Shown here piece after piece: positions 49,403 through 57,796 of a stretch of 64,000 nucleotides of DNA. The stretch comes from Planctomycetaceae bacterium (GTDB lineage Bacteria > Planctomycetota > Planctomycetia > Planctomycetales > Planctomycetaceae). Under the pieces are notes generated by a model. The model saw nothing but the letters and a program-made list of their open reading frames with translations. It did not search any database and was not told the origin of the DNA. The stretch spans positions 716,198 through 780,197 of the forward strand of contig JAKFWC010000023.1 of NCBI GenBank assembly GCA_021732975.1, written 5' to 3'. Each line of letters begins with the position of its first letter. Positions within the stretch are counted from its first letter, which is position 1. The position numbers and the translations under genes were made by a program.

Positions 49403-49462
49403 CGGCACGGCGCTAGCCGCCGGTTCTTCGCTCTCAATACACCGGCGGCTAGCGCCGTGCCG
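49403..49462. repeat. Perfect 22-bp-arm inverted repeat
   Basis: CGGCACGGCGCTAGCCGCCG + GT and the exact complement enclose 16 bases. It separates the TlpA-like and isopropylmalate-synthase-like genes on the plus strand, ending 28 bases before the next start codon. Confidence 0.8.
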
Positions 49463-49489
49463 ATCACGAGAGAGTTCGAGGTTCCCCCC

Positions 49490-50713
49490 ATGTCGTTTCT
49501 GGAGAAGTTGGCGAAGAGTGCGAAGGGGGCGATCAAGCGCGCGATCGTTCAGCATCACCAACGCTCCGGGGCGGTGTTGTTCAGCGATACCACGCTCCGG
49601 GATGGCGAGCAAATGCCGGGGGCGACGCTCGAACCGGCGGACAAATTGGAGATCGCGCTCGCTTTGGAAAAGGCGGGCGTGCATTCTCTCGATGCGGGTT
49701 TTCCGGCGTCCAGCGAGCAGGACATTGAAGCGATCCGCCTGATGATCGGCAAGGTGAAGCGGCCGGTCCTCACCGCGCTGTGCCGTACGGTCAAAGCGGA
49801 TGTCGACGCCGCCGATCGCGCTTTGGCTGGCCAACCGGCTCATAAGCGCGGCGTATCACTTTTTGTTGGGACCAGCCCGCTGCATCGGCAGTTCAAACTG
49901 CAAAAGACCGAAGCGGAAATCCTGCGGATCATTGAAGACAACGTCGGTTATGCGGCGTCGAAATTTGAGATCGTCGCTTTCAGTCCGGAAGACGCCAGCC
50001 GGACGGAAGTGCCGTATCTTTGTGAAGCGTATCGCACGGCGATTGCTGCCGGGGCGACAACTATCGGCTTTCCCGACACTGTGGGCGTGCTGACGCCGGA
50101 GAAGGCCCGCGACTTTTTGCGACGCATTCAGGATGGTGTGCCCAACATCGACCGTGTGCTGGTGGCCGTCCATTTTCATAACGACCTCGGACTCGCCGTC
50201 GCGAACACGCTGGCGTGCATCGCCGAGGGGGCACACGTCGTCCAGTGCACGGTGAACGGTATCGGCGAACGGGCGGGCAATGCATCCCTCGAAGAAGTGG
50301 CGATGGCCCTCGATCTCAACTTCGACCAGTACGGCCGCAAGGCAAAGATTGACACCAAACAACTTGTGCCACTGTGTCATTTGGTACAGCGACTCACGGG
50401 CATCAAACCCGCACCGAATAAGCCGGTCTGCGGGCAAACGATCTTCGCCACCGAAGCGGGGATTCATCAGGACGGGTTGCTGAAGAACCCGGATACGTAC
50501 CTGCCGTTTCGTCCCGAGCGCGTGGGAGCGGAAAAGATTGAACTGGTGCTGGGGCGTCACAGCGGTCGCCGGGCGGTAGCCAATCGGTTGGCGGAGTTGG
50601 GATTACCCAGCGATGACACCCATGTGGGAACATTGCTGGAGCGGATCAAGCAATTGCCCAAGGGGATGATGCTCGACGACGCGCTCGTCCGCAAACTGGC
50701 GACGGGAAGTTGA
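49490..50713 (+). CDS. Isopropylmalate/homocitrate synthase family protein, short form
   Basis: 407 aa. The TIM-barrel acyl-transferase motifs are [20 protein letters not shown] near residue 32, [24 protein letters not shown] with the metal His and [19 protein letters not shown]. It ends about 400 residues in, without the C-terminal regulatory domain of LeuA (usually near 510 aa), like homocitrate or citramalate-type enzymes. It condenses acetyl-CoA with a 2-oxo acid; which one is not settled. GAGG lies about nine bases before ATG 49490. No leucine-pathway gene is adjacent. Confidence 0.85.
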   Translation: MSFLEKLAKSAKGAIKRAIVQHHQRSGAVLFSDTTLRDGEQMPGATLEPADKLEIALALEKAGVHSLDAGFPASSEQDIEAIRLMIGKVKRPVLTALCRTVKADVDAADRALAGQPAHKRGVSLFVGTSPLHRQFKLQKTEAEILRIIEDNVGYAASKFEIVAFSPEDASRTEVPYLCEAYRTAIAAGATTIGFPDTVGVLTPEKARDFLRRIQDGVPNIDRVLVAVHFHNDLGLAVANTLACIAEGAHVVQCTVNGIGERAGNASLEEVAMALDLNFDQYGRKAKIDTKQLVPLCHLVQRLTGIKPAPNKPVCGQTIFATEAGIHQDGLLKNPDTYLPFRPERVGAEKIELVLGRHSGRRAVANRLAELGLPSDDTHVGTLLERIKQLPKGMMLDDALVRKLATGS

Positions 50714-50722
50714 ACCTCGCTG

Positions 50723-50783
50723 GCGCTTTGCAGGATGCCAGAACTCGCGTTAATTAAGTGAGTCCTGGCATCCTGCAAAGCGC
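50723..50783. repeat. 18-bp-arm inverted repeat between convergent genes
   Basis: GCGCTTTGCAGGATGCCA and its exact complement enclose 25 bases. It lies between the synthase and rhomboid genes and may act as a two-way terminator. Confidence 0.75.
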
Positions 50784-50798
50784 AAGCGGAAGAGTTCT

Positions 50799-51707
50799 CT
50801 ACAATTTCTTCTTGTACGCTTCGCTCGCTTTGGCAAGCGTCGCCTGCTCACGCGACGTAAGGCTTCCGCTCCCTTGTTCGCTGATCTTGGCGAGAATCCG
50901 GTCGACTTCCGCTTCCATGTTGCTCGGTTCGGGATCCGGCGCGTAAACCTTGAACCGCCGTCGCGCCCGCATGTTTTTCCAACGACCTGAGAACGAATCG
51001 GCCAGGTTTTCCCAGCGGATGTTGTAGTGATAGTACAACCAACCGTAGAGCAGTCCCGCAAGATGTACGATGTGAGCAATGCCAGTCATCGCGTCCTCGC
51101 CACCCAATGCCAGTAGGACCGGGTGCAGGTCGACAAGGACGTAAAGCGCCACCAGAAAACGCATCTCAATGGGAATCAGACCCATGATCCAGATTTGCTG
51201 GCGGGGGTAATGGATGGCGTACAACATCACGATCGCCATGACGACTCCAGACGCCCCAATCACCATGCCGCCGGGAAACGCCAGTCCCCACAGCACGTGT
51301 GCGATCCCGCCAAAGACGGCCGCAGTGAGGTAGAACCACAGGAACTCCCGGCTGCCGTACATTCGCTCGAGTGTGGTGCCGAACCACCAGACGCCGAGCA
51401 TGTTGAAGACCAGATGCCAGATGCCGTAGCGTTCATGCAGGAAGGCGAAAGTTACCAGCCGCCAGACTTGTCCGCTCAAAACGGCATCGACCTTGAGTGC
51501 GAACCATTCGTCGATGACGGATTCACGTTCACGCACTCCGAAGCCGTACTCCGAAGCTGGTCGTGTGATGAGCAGTTGCAGAAAGAAGGCAATGATCGTG
51601 ATCACGATCATTGCGCGGACGGTTGGCGTGTCCGCGAGGAAATCGCCCCCGCCGCCTCCGTAACGGCGTTCCTCGTCGCGGAAGTAATCGCGATTGGCAA
51701 GCCCCAT
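50799..51707 (-). CDS. Rhomboid family intramembrane serine protease
   Basis: 302 aa with six to seven helices. The catalytic Ser is in GASGVVMAIVML and the His in HIVHLAGLLYGWLY; the HxxxN motif is HLVFNMLGVWW. The Asp/Glu-rich start (DEERRYGGGGGDF) and a cytoplasmic tail from about residue 235 with coiled-coil character (VDRILAKISEQG) are typical of planctomycete rhomboids. It cleaves membrane proteins within the bilayer. The targets are unknown. Confidence 0.92.
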   Translation of the reverse strand: MGLANRDYFRDEERRYGGGGGDFLADTPTVRAMIVITIIAFFLQLLITRPASEYGFGVRERESVIDEWFALKVDAVLSGQVWRLVTFAFLHERYGIWHLVFNMLGVWWFGTTLERMYGSREFLWFYLTAAVFGGIAHVLWGLAFPGGMVIGASGVVMAIVMLYAIHYPRQQIWIMGLIPIEMRFLVALYVLVDLHPVLLALGGEDAMTGIAHIVHLAGLLYGWLYYHYNIRWENLADSFSGRWKNMRARRRFKVYAPDPEPSNMEAEVDRILAKISEQGSGSLTSREQATLAKASEAYKKKL

Positions 51708-51789
51708 GTCGGGTGGCCTCCTCCGTGGGGCGTTGCGATGTTCGTCATCAAACTGCCCGGGGATGGCAATCCCTGGGCTTCCGATTTGA

Positions 51790-52659
51790 TTACTTGTCGT
51801 AGGTGTTGCCGCCGGGCAGTTTTTGCGTCAGGGCAACGTTCTCTTGCTGCAATTGTACGACGGCGTTGCGGGTGGCGCGGACCTGTCGACGCAGAGCGTC
51901 GATTTCCAGCAGGACACTATTACGTTCTTCTTCCGTCGCTTCCAGTGTCGAGACCAGCCCGAGCCGGTATTCCGGTGGAACGACTTCGTCCTTCGGGAGT
52001 TCTTCGCCGCCCACGAGCTCTGCCTGGCGGCGCTGCAGCGCCAGTGTCGCGTCGGCAATCAGCTTGTCCTGAATCGCCGTGCTGGCGTTCCGGTCGGCCA
52101 GAGTTTCATCACTCTTGGTGAAGTTGGCCATCAATTCATCGAAGTTCTGCGTATAGCCCGCGGGCATGCTGCCGCGCCAACGCCACCGGCCGGCTTGCCA
52201 CGTACCGGGTTCGCCCGGACGAATCCGCCACGCCGGCTGCATCGCAGAACGTTCAGCCTGCGGCGGACCGAAGACATAAAACGGACCGCGGTACACGGAT
52301 GTCCCATCGGCTTTGATTTCAAAGCCGTGAACCAGTTGTTTTTCCACCAGCCCGGCACCGGCACCAAGGGCGACTTCGAGCGTTCCCTGTGCGGGATTGA
52401 GCGGCTGCGTCTGCACCCCACCCGCGGCACGGAAATCGGTGCCCCATTCGCGGTTCATGCGTTCGAGTTCGTGCAGCACCAGTTGACGCTGCTCAGCGGC
52501 TTCGCGTGCTTGCTTTGCCGCGGCCTCGTAATTCTTGGCGAACGTCTGCGACTTCGCCGTCCAGCTGTTCCGCACGGCGATCAGCTTGGCCGTGAGGACC
52601 ATGCTCGCCAGACCGGCGATAACAACCATCACTGCGAGAACTTTACCCCAGACATTCAT
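51790..52659 (-). CDS. Planctomycete coiled-coil protein with N-terminal membrane anchor
   Basis: 289 aa. MNVWGKVLAVMVVIAGLASMVLTA is one membrane anchor. A first coiled coil (residues about 35-70), a beta-rich central part (GPFYVFGPP, WRIRPGEPGTWQAGRWRWRG) and a second coiled coil (about 215-280, EIDALRRQVRATRNAVVQLQ) follow. No enzyme motif is seen. It is probably an envelope structural protein. It lies upstream of the rhomboid gene on the same strand with 82 bases between, so co-transcription is possible. Confidence 0.7.
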   Translation of the reverse strand: MNVWGKVLAVMVVIAGLASMVLTAKLIAVRNSWTAKSQTFAKNYEAAAKQAREAAEQRQLVLHELERMNREWGTDFRAAGGVQTQPLNPAQGTLEVALGAGAGLVEKQLVHGFEIKADGTSVYRGPFYVFGPPQAERSAMQPAWRIRPGEPGTWQAGRWRWRGSMPAGYTQNFDELMANFTKSDETLADRNASTAIQDKLIADATLALQRRQAELVGGEELPKDEVVPPEYRLGLVSTLEATEEERNSVLLEIDALRRQVRATRNAVVQLQQENVALTQKLPGGNTYDK

Positions 52660-53078
52660 CTTGCTCGCTCCTCACCATGTGCGCTGTCGGCTGATATCGG
52701 TTGCAAGGCACGACAACCTGACGGTCGTCGCAGCAAACGAGGAAACAGTCGAGAGTTCCGGCCGATCGTAGGGCCGCCAAGGATTGTGTCGTCCTCGCGG
52801 CATCCCACGCGAGCGGTCGTGAACCGCAGCGTAAAGTGTGATCCTGCAATAAGATGATAGGCCCACGGAGAAACGCCGGTCAAGCACGGAATCACGCGGA
52901 CGACAATTCTTCCCCGCTGCAATCGGAAGAATCGGTAATCTTTGAGGAAACGGTACACAGTCCCCATTTCAAGACCAGAAGCCATTGAGCTGAGATTTCA
53001 GCAGACGCCAAAATTGATGCACATCGAACACGACTTCTGATATTCTTGGTGACATGTGGTTTCTACTTGGAGCAAAAA
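52660..53078. other. 419-bp divergent intergenic region
   Basis: Contains the promoters of the coiled-coil gene (minus) and the addiction module (plus). TTGGAGC precedes the antitoxin start. No convincing -35/-10 pair, palindrome or gene was found. The reading frames here have poor coding character. Confidence 0.4.
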
Positions 53079-53312
53079 ATGCCCGTGACTATGGAATCGC
53101 TTGGGATTGATCGACTGTCGATTGAAGACCGGCTGGAATTGGTACACGCAATCTGGGATAGCATTTCCCAAGAGACTGCGACGAGACCAATCAGTGAATC
53201 ACGACGGCAAGAACTCGCTCGCCGAGTCGCCGAAGACGATGCCTTTCCAGATGACACGATCCCTTGGGAGCAAGTGGAACGCGAGATCCTCGCGCGAGTA
53301 AAACAAGCATAA
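53079..53312 (+). CDS. Addiction-module component (antitoxin), TIGR02574-like
   Basis: 77 aa. LSIEDRLELVHAIWDSI and the C-terminal DDTIPWEQVEREILARVKQA match the small addiction-module component family (PF09720) that pairs with RelE/ParE toxins. The middle is charged and should bind the toxin groove. It starts at ATG 53079 after TTGGAGC. The stop TAA at 53310-53312 overlaps the beginning of the toxin frame. Confidence 0.85.
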   Translation: MPVTMESLGIDRLSIEDRLELVHAIWDSISQETATRPISESRRQELARRVAEDDAFPDDTIPWEQVEREILARVKQA

Positions 53313-53605
53313 AACGTCCAATCGCCTTTCGTCGTATTGCAGCCAGGGAATATGACGAAGCGGCCGATTGGTACGATTGCAAACAGTCGGGTCTCCGAAC
53401 GGAATTCGTGTTTGAAGTCCGCCGCGTTCTCCAACTGATTGCCGAACAGCCTGATCGCTATGCGGAAGTTGAAGGTGGAGTTCGGGAAGCACTGGTACAT
53501 CGATTTCCCTACTGCATCTACTTTCGAGTTCGCCGAGACCGCATCGTAATTCTCGCGGTGATCCATTCATCGCGCGATCCTGAGACTTGGCGGTCCCGAA
53601 TTTAG
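53309..53605 (+). CDS. RelE/ParE family toxin, without a normal start codon
   Basis: About 98 aa. RPIAFRRIAAREYDEAADWYD opens the RelE/ParE fold; later HRFPYCIYFRVRRDRIVILAVIHSSRDPETW is the conserved C-terminal strand pair with the Tyr and Arg residues. The family's first residue falls on ATA at 53309, which overlaps the antitoxin stop as ATAA, where ATGA is usual. The only standard alternative is TTG 53264, which would add 15 residues inside the antitoxin. The toxin may be weakly made or off. Confidence 0.7.
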   Translation: MKRPIAFRRIAAREYDEAADWYDCKQSGLRTEFVFEVRRVLQLIAEQPDRYAEVEGGVREALVHRFPYCIYFRVRRDRIVILAVIHSSRDPETWRSRI

Positions 53606-53755
53606 CCTCTGCGTTTGCCCGTGGTTGCTTGTGTCGAATCCATAACTCGCCTCGCGGACCCGACTCAATCTGAGAAGCCTCCTAACCGACATAGACGAGG
53701 TATTTCCATTCTGTCACCATGACGACGTGACCGCCGCGCTCCGGTTGGTTCAATC

Positions 53756-55360
53756 ATGGATAAGTCCGTATCGAGTCTTGTTATGGCAGCTGCAATGGAT
53801 CTTTCCCTGCATGGGATCAGCGTCAAGAATGTCCTTCGTAACCCCGCTCCGTCGCGGTTGTATGAAGAGGCCATCCGCCACGAACCCGGCACCACCATCG
53901 CCGATAGTGGTGCGCTGATTGCGTACTCCGGCGAAAAGACCGGCCGGTCGCCGAAGGACAAGCGCGTCGTCCGACATCCCTCGAGTGAGAACAACGTCTG
54001 GTGGGGACCGGTCAATTTCCCGCTCGACGAGTTGACGTTCATGATCAACCGCGAACGGGCCAAGGACTACCTCAATACCCGCGACCGGCTGTACGTCATC
54101 GATGCTTTCGCCGGATGGGATCCAAAGTCCCGGCTGAAGGTGCGCGTGATCTGTTCGCGTCCCTATCACGCGCTGTTCATGCACAACATGCTCATTCGCC
54201 CGACGGATGAGGAACTCGCCACGTTCGGCAACCCCGACTTTGTGATCTATAACGCCGGACAGTTTCCGGCGAACCGGTTCACCACGGGAATGACCTCCAG
54301 CACGTCGGTCGATGTCTCGTTTGAACTCGGCGAACTCGTGATTCTCGGGACGGAATACGCTGGGGAGATGAAGAAGGGCGTCTTCACGATTATGAATTAC
54401 CTGATGCCGGAGATGGGGGTGCTGTCGATGCACTGTTCCGCGACGGCGGACCCCGCGACCGGGAAAAGCAGCGTGCTGTTCGGCTTGTCGGGGACGGGAA
54501 AGACCACGCTGTCCGCCGATCCCAAGCGGAAACTCATCGGCGACGATGAACATTGCTGGAGCGACAACGGCATCTTCAATGTGGAAGGGGGCTGTTATGC
54601 CAAGGCGATCTATTTGTCCCGGGAACGCGAGCCGGAGATCTTCGCGGCGTTGAAGTTCGGAGCGGTGCTCGAGAACGTCGTCTACGATGATGCGCATCAT
54701 CATGTCGATTTCAACGATGCGACGATTACCCAGAACACGCGCGGGGCTTATCCCATCGAGCACATGCCCAACGCCCAGTTGCCGTGCATGGCGGGGCATC
54801 CGTCCGACGTGATTTTTCTGACGTGCGATGCCTTTGGCGTGTTGCCGCCGGTGGCACGGCTGACTCCCGAGCAGGCGATGTTCCACTTCGTGAACGGGTA
54901 CACGGCAAAAGTCGCCGGGACGGAGATGGGCGTTAACGAACCGCAAGCGACGTTCTCACCCTGCTTCGGCGGGCCGTTCCTCGTGTGGCATCCCAACAAG
55001 TATGCCGAGTTGCTCGCCGAGAAGGTGAAGCGGCATCATGCGAATGTGTGGCTCGTCAATACGGGGTGGTCCGGCGGTGCGTATGGTGTCGGACAGCGGA
55101 TGAAGCTCCCTTACACGCGGGCTATCGTCGACGCGATCCACAACGGCTCACTCAAAGATGCCCCGACGCAACCCGATCCGATTTTCGGCTTCAGTATTGT
55201 GACACGTTGCCCGAACGTGCCCGACGAAATGCTCATCCCTCGCAATGCTTGGGCCGATGCCGACGCATACGACACCACGGCGAAGAAACTGGCGGAGTCG
55301 TTCCAGAAGAACTACGACGCGATGCAATCGGGCGGACCGTTGGGATCGATGGATGGTTGA
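53756..55360 (+). CDS. pckA: Phosphoenolpyruvate carboxykinase (ATP)
   Basis: 534 aa, close to the 540 aa of E. coli PckA. It makes PEP from oxaloacetate with ATP for gluconeogenesis. The kinase-1a loop FGLSGTGKTTLSADP, kinase-2 site IGDDEHCWSD, and substrate/metal residues in NRFTTGMTSSTS, YAGEMKKGVFTIMNYLMP and NTGWSGGAYGVGQRM are all present. ATG 53756 is chosen for size; ATG 53783 or 53795 would give slightly shorter proteins. It follows the toxin gene by 150 bases. Confidence 0.95.
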   Translation: MDKSVSSLVMAAAMDLSLHGISVKNVLRNPAPSRLYEEAIRHEPGTTIADSGALIAYSGEKTGRSPKDKRVVRHPSSENNVWWGPVNFPLDELTFMINRERAKDYLNTRDRLYVIDAFAGWDPKSRLKVRVICSRPYHALFMHNMLIRPTDEELATFGNPDFVIYNAGQFPANRFTTGMTSSTSVDVSFELGELVILGTEYAGEMKKGVFTIMNYLMPEMGVLSMHCSATADPATGKSSVLFGLSGTGKTTLSADPKRKLIGDDEHCWSDNGIFNVEGGCYAKAIYLSREREPEIFAALKFGAVLENVVYDDAHHHVDFNDATITQNTRGAYPIEHMPNAQLPCMAGHPSDVIFLTCDAFGVLPPVARLTPEQAMFHFVNGYTAKVAGTEMGVNEPQATFSPCFGGPFLVWHPNKYAELLAEKVKRHHANVWLVNTGWSGGAYGVGQRMKLPYTRAIVDAIHNGSLKDAPTQPDPIFGFSIVTRCPNVPDEMLIPRNAWADADAYDTTAKKLAESFQKNYDAMQSGGPLGSMDG

Positions 55361-55468
55361 AAGAGGTTGAGGGTTGAGGGTCGATCGTTGAGAGTCAGAA
55401 AGAATTCTCTACCCCGCTTGCGCTTCGCAGAATCACCGACGCCCAACGAATCCGAAAGAAACACCGCG

Positions 55469-56332
55469 ATGCCCTTCATTCGCCAGTTCGTCATCGGTCT
55501 GTTCCTGATCGCCTCCACAACCGCGCAGGAATCCAACCCGCGCGAAACTCTCAACGCGACGAATCGCTTGCGCGATGCCCAGCGCTTCGCCGACCTCGCC
55601 AACCAGCCGACGGGCCTCCTCGTCCCGATGTACATCTACCCCGCGGACATCCACACCAACGCTGCGTACAACCAACTGATCGATCTCAAGAAATCGCATC
55701 CACGGGTGCCAGTGTGGGCGATTATGAACCCCGCGTCCGGACCGGGGACAGCGGTCGATGCGAATTATGTGAAAGCGATTGACCGCCTGCGCGGCGCGGG
55801 GATTGTCACACTCGGATACGTCTCAACGGAGTACGGCCAGCGCGAGAAACAAGCCGTGCAGGATGACCTGGGCACGTGGCAAAAGTTCTATCCCAAGATT
55901 CAAGGCGCGTTCTTCGACGAGATGCTGTACCAAGACACGCCGGAAGCGGTGGAGCGACAAAAGTCCTATCGCCAATTCGCCACAAAGAGAGGAATGTGGC
56001 CCACCGTTGCCAACCCCGGCACCGCGACGCTGGGACGTTTTTTTGCGGGCGATGTCGCCGACGTGATCATCGTTCACGAAGGAGCCGAGTATCCGACGGA
56101 AGCGGCGATCAAGGGGGACTACTTCGGCGGCTACGCGGACTACCCGCCGTGGACGCGTTGCGTGCTAGTCCATACGCGGCCGAAGTTCGACGCTGCGGAA
56201 TTCGCGCGGATCAAAAAGTATGTCCGCTGGGTCTATGTCACGGATGATGTCTTTGTCGACGTGAAGAAGGACAACCCGTGGGATAGTTTGCCGACATACC
56301 TCGAAACGATGTTCGAGGTGCTGGATCGATAA
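55469..56332 (+). CDS. Exported spherulin-4 domain protein
   Basis: 287 aa. A signal peptide (MPFIRQFVIGLFLIASTTA) precedes a spherulin-4-like domain: LLVPMYIYPADI, WAIMNPASGPGTAVD, RGAGIVTLGYVSTEYGQR and GAFFDEMLYQDTPE are family signatures. The domain resembles glycosidase-type barrels, and a role in sugar cleavage or cell-surface binding is possible but unproven. ATG 55469 follows GAAAGAAAC; upstream in-frame sequence lacks coding character. A mosaic inverted repeat separates it from the convergent Mrp gene. Confidence 0.75.
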   Translation: MPFIRQFVIGLFLIASTTAQESNPRETLNATNRLRDAQRFADLANQPTGLLVPMYIYPADIHTNAAYNQLIDLKKSHPRVPVWAIMNPASGPGTAVDANYVKAIDRLRGAGIVTLGYVSTEYGQREKQAVQDDLGTWQKFYPKIQGAFFDEMLYQDTPEAVERQKSYRQFATKRGMWPTVANPGTATLGRFFAGDVADVIIVHEGAEYPTEAAIKGDYFGGYADYPPWTRCVLVHTRPKFDAAEFARIKKYVRWVYVTDDVFVDVKKDNPWDSLPTYLETMFEVLDR

Positions 56333-56350
56333 GAGCCCGAGCAAATACGG

Positions 56351-56466
56351 TCCACAGATTTCACAGATTGACACAGAGGAAGAGAAAAAATTTAGAAGAA
56401 GCAGAAATGCATTCTCTCTTCCACTCTCTTCTCTTCAAATCTGTGTCTTTCTATGTAATCTGTGGA
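56351..56466. repeat. AT-rich mosaic inverted repeat, CACAGATT family
   Basis: TCCACAGATTTCACAGATTG and GAATCTGTGGA-like complements flank AGAGGAAGAGAAAA / CTCTTCCACTCTCTTC tracts. It lies between two convergent genes. A related motif is at 57589. Confidence 0.65.
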
Positions 56467-56479
56467 TCTTCTTTTGCCG

Positions 56480-57544
56480 CTACAGAATTTCCAGCGTCGG
56501 TAACGAAGGCGTCGACAACAAACTCTTCGCAATCTCGATTGCCGCGCGCTGACACATATGCAGCAGATGCGGCCGCGCCGGGCTGTCGTCGTTGAACAGG
56601 CTCGCGATCCGGCCTTCATCACCGCGGACACGGATTTGGGCTTCGATCGGAATCTCGCCGAGGAAGGGAATCCCCTGCGTGATCGCGGTCTGTTGCGCGC
56701 CGCCGCGGCCGAAGATTTCGCCGGTCATATTTTCCACAATTCCCAGCAGCGGGATCTTCACCTGACGGTACATGCTGATCGCCTTCAGCGCATCGAGCAG
56801 CGCGACCTGTTGCGGTGTGCAGACGACAATCGCTCCGGCGAGGCCGAGGAGTTGCGAGATCGTGAGCGAGACATCGCCGGTGCCGGGGGGGAGGTCGATG
56901 ATGAGGTAATCGAGCTCGCCCCACTCGGTGTCTTTGAGGAACTGCGTGATCGCGCGATGCAGCAGCGGCCCGCGCCAGATCACCGCCTGATCGGGCTTGA
57001 GGAAATAGCCCATTGAGATGACTTTGACGCCGTCGACTTCCACCGGCACGATGCGGTCCATCGTTTCGCCGCTTGGCAGCGTGTGCTTCACGGCCGCGGG
57101 TAGCCCGCCACCGCCCACCATGTGCGGGATGCTGGGGCCGTACACATCGGCGTCCATCAACCCGACTGAAGCGCCAAGTGTTTTCAGTCCATAAGCGAGC
57201 GTCGCCGCAACGGTGCTCTTGCCGACGCCCCCTTTGCCGCTGCCGACGGCGATGACGTTCTTCACCTTCAGCCCGATTGACCCGCCGGTGTTTTTACCTT
57301 TGGTGACGGCGGTGAATTCCACTGTCACCGGGCCGACATCGGGAACTTCGGCGAGTTGCTGCTGAATCGCCGTGGTAATTCGTTCACGGCCGGGATACGC
57401 CGGGGTCGGTAATTCGACGCGCACGGTTGTTCCCGTGGGAGAAACCGTCGCTCCTTTCAGCATGTTGAGTTCGCCGAACGAGCGCCCAATCTCGGGATCA
57501 TTCAACCGGCGGAGACGTTCCAGCAATCCAAATTCAGTCGGCAT
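56480..57544 (-). CDS. Mrp/NBP35-type iron-sulfur carrier ATPase, CxxC-less
   Basis: 354 aa. An N-terminal DUF59/MIP18-like domain (residues 1-85) is followed by the P-loop ATPase: GSGKGGVGKSTVAATLAYG, MDADVYGPSIPHMVG, LDYLIIDLPPGTGDVSLT and VVCTPQQVALLD. In most Mrp proteins a CxxC Fe-S ligand pair stands between VENM and the IFG motif, but here VENMTGEIFGRGG follows directly, so the cluster ligands are missing. ATG 57544 has GAAAG six bases upstream. It may act as a P-loop scaffold or use other ligands. Confidence 0.85.
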   Translation of the reverse strand: MPTEFGLLERLRRLNDPEIGRSFGELNMLKGATVSPTGTTVRVELPTPAYPGRERITTAIQQQLAEVPDVGPVTVEFTAVTKGKNTGGSIGLKVKNVIAVGSGKGGVGKSTVAATLAYGLKTLGASVGLMDADVYGPSIPHMVGGGGLPAAVKHTLPSGETMDRIVPVEVDGVKVISMGYFLKPDQAVIWRGPLLHRAITQFLKDTEWGELDYLIIDLPPGTGDVSLTISQLLGLAGAIVVCTPQQVALLDALKAISMYRQVKIPLLGIVENMTGEIFGRGGAQQTAITQGIPFLGEIPIEAQIRVRGDEGRIASLFNDDSPARPHLLHMCQRAAIEIAKSLLSTPSLPTLEIL

Positions 57545-57588
57545 CACAGGCTTTCACAGTCGCAATACGTAAGAGGAAGAAGATTTGT

Positions 57589-57732
57589 CCACAGAGAACA
57601 CAGAAGGTACAGAAAGGAAGCGAGGGGGAAAAAGATACGGATGACGACACCTCGGTCAGCGTGTCCTGATTTTCTCCGCTCTTTCTTCTTACTTTCGTTG
57701 CCTTTTTTCTGTGAATTCTGTGTCCTCTGTGG
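57589..57732. repeat. AT-rich mosaic inverted repeat, CCACAGAG family
   Basis: CCACAGAGAACACAGAAGG and the complement near TTCTGTGTCCTCTGTGG enclose CT-rich tracts and partly inverted GAAAGGAAG/CTTTCTTC runs. It fills the gap between the Mrp start and the ceramidase-like stop (minus strand). Confidence 0.65.
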
Positions 57733-57796
57733 GAAAAATCCTCTGGGACTTCTGCGGATTTGTAGCACCCCACCGTTCCGCAGACAACCAGCGAAT

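Noticed and set aside
53750..54946. 398-aa open frame opposite pckA
   Set aside because: PckA has all active-site motifs on the plus strand; the minus frame shows no domain.
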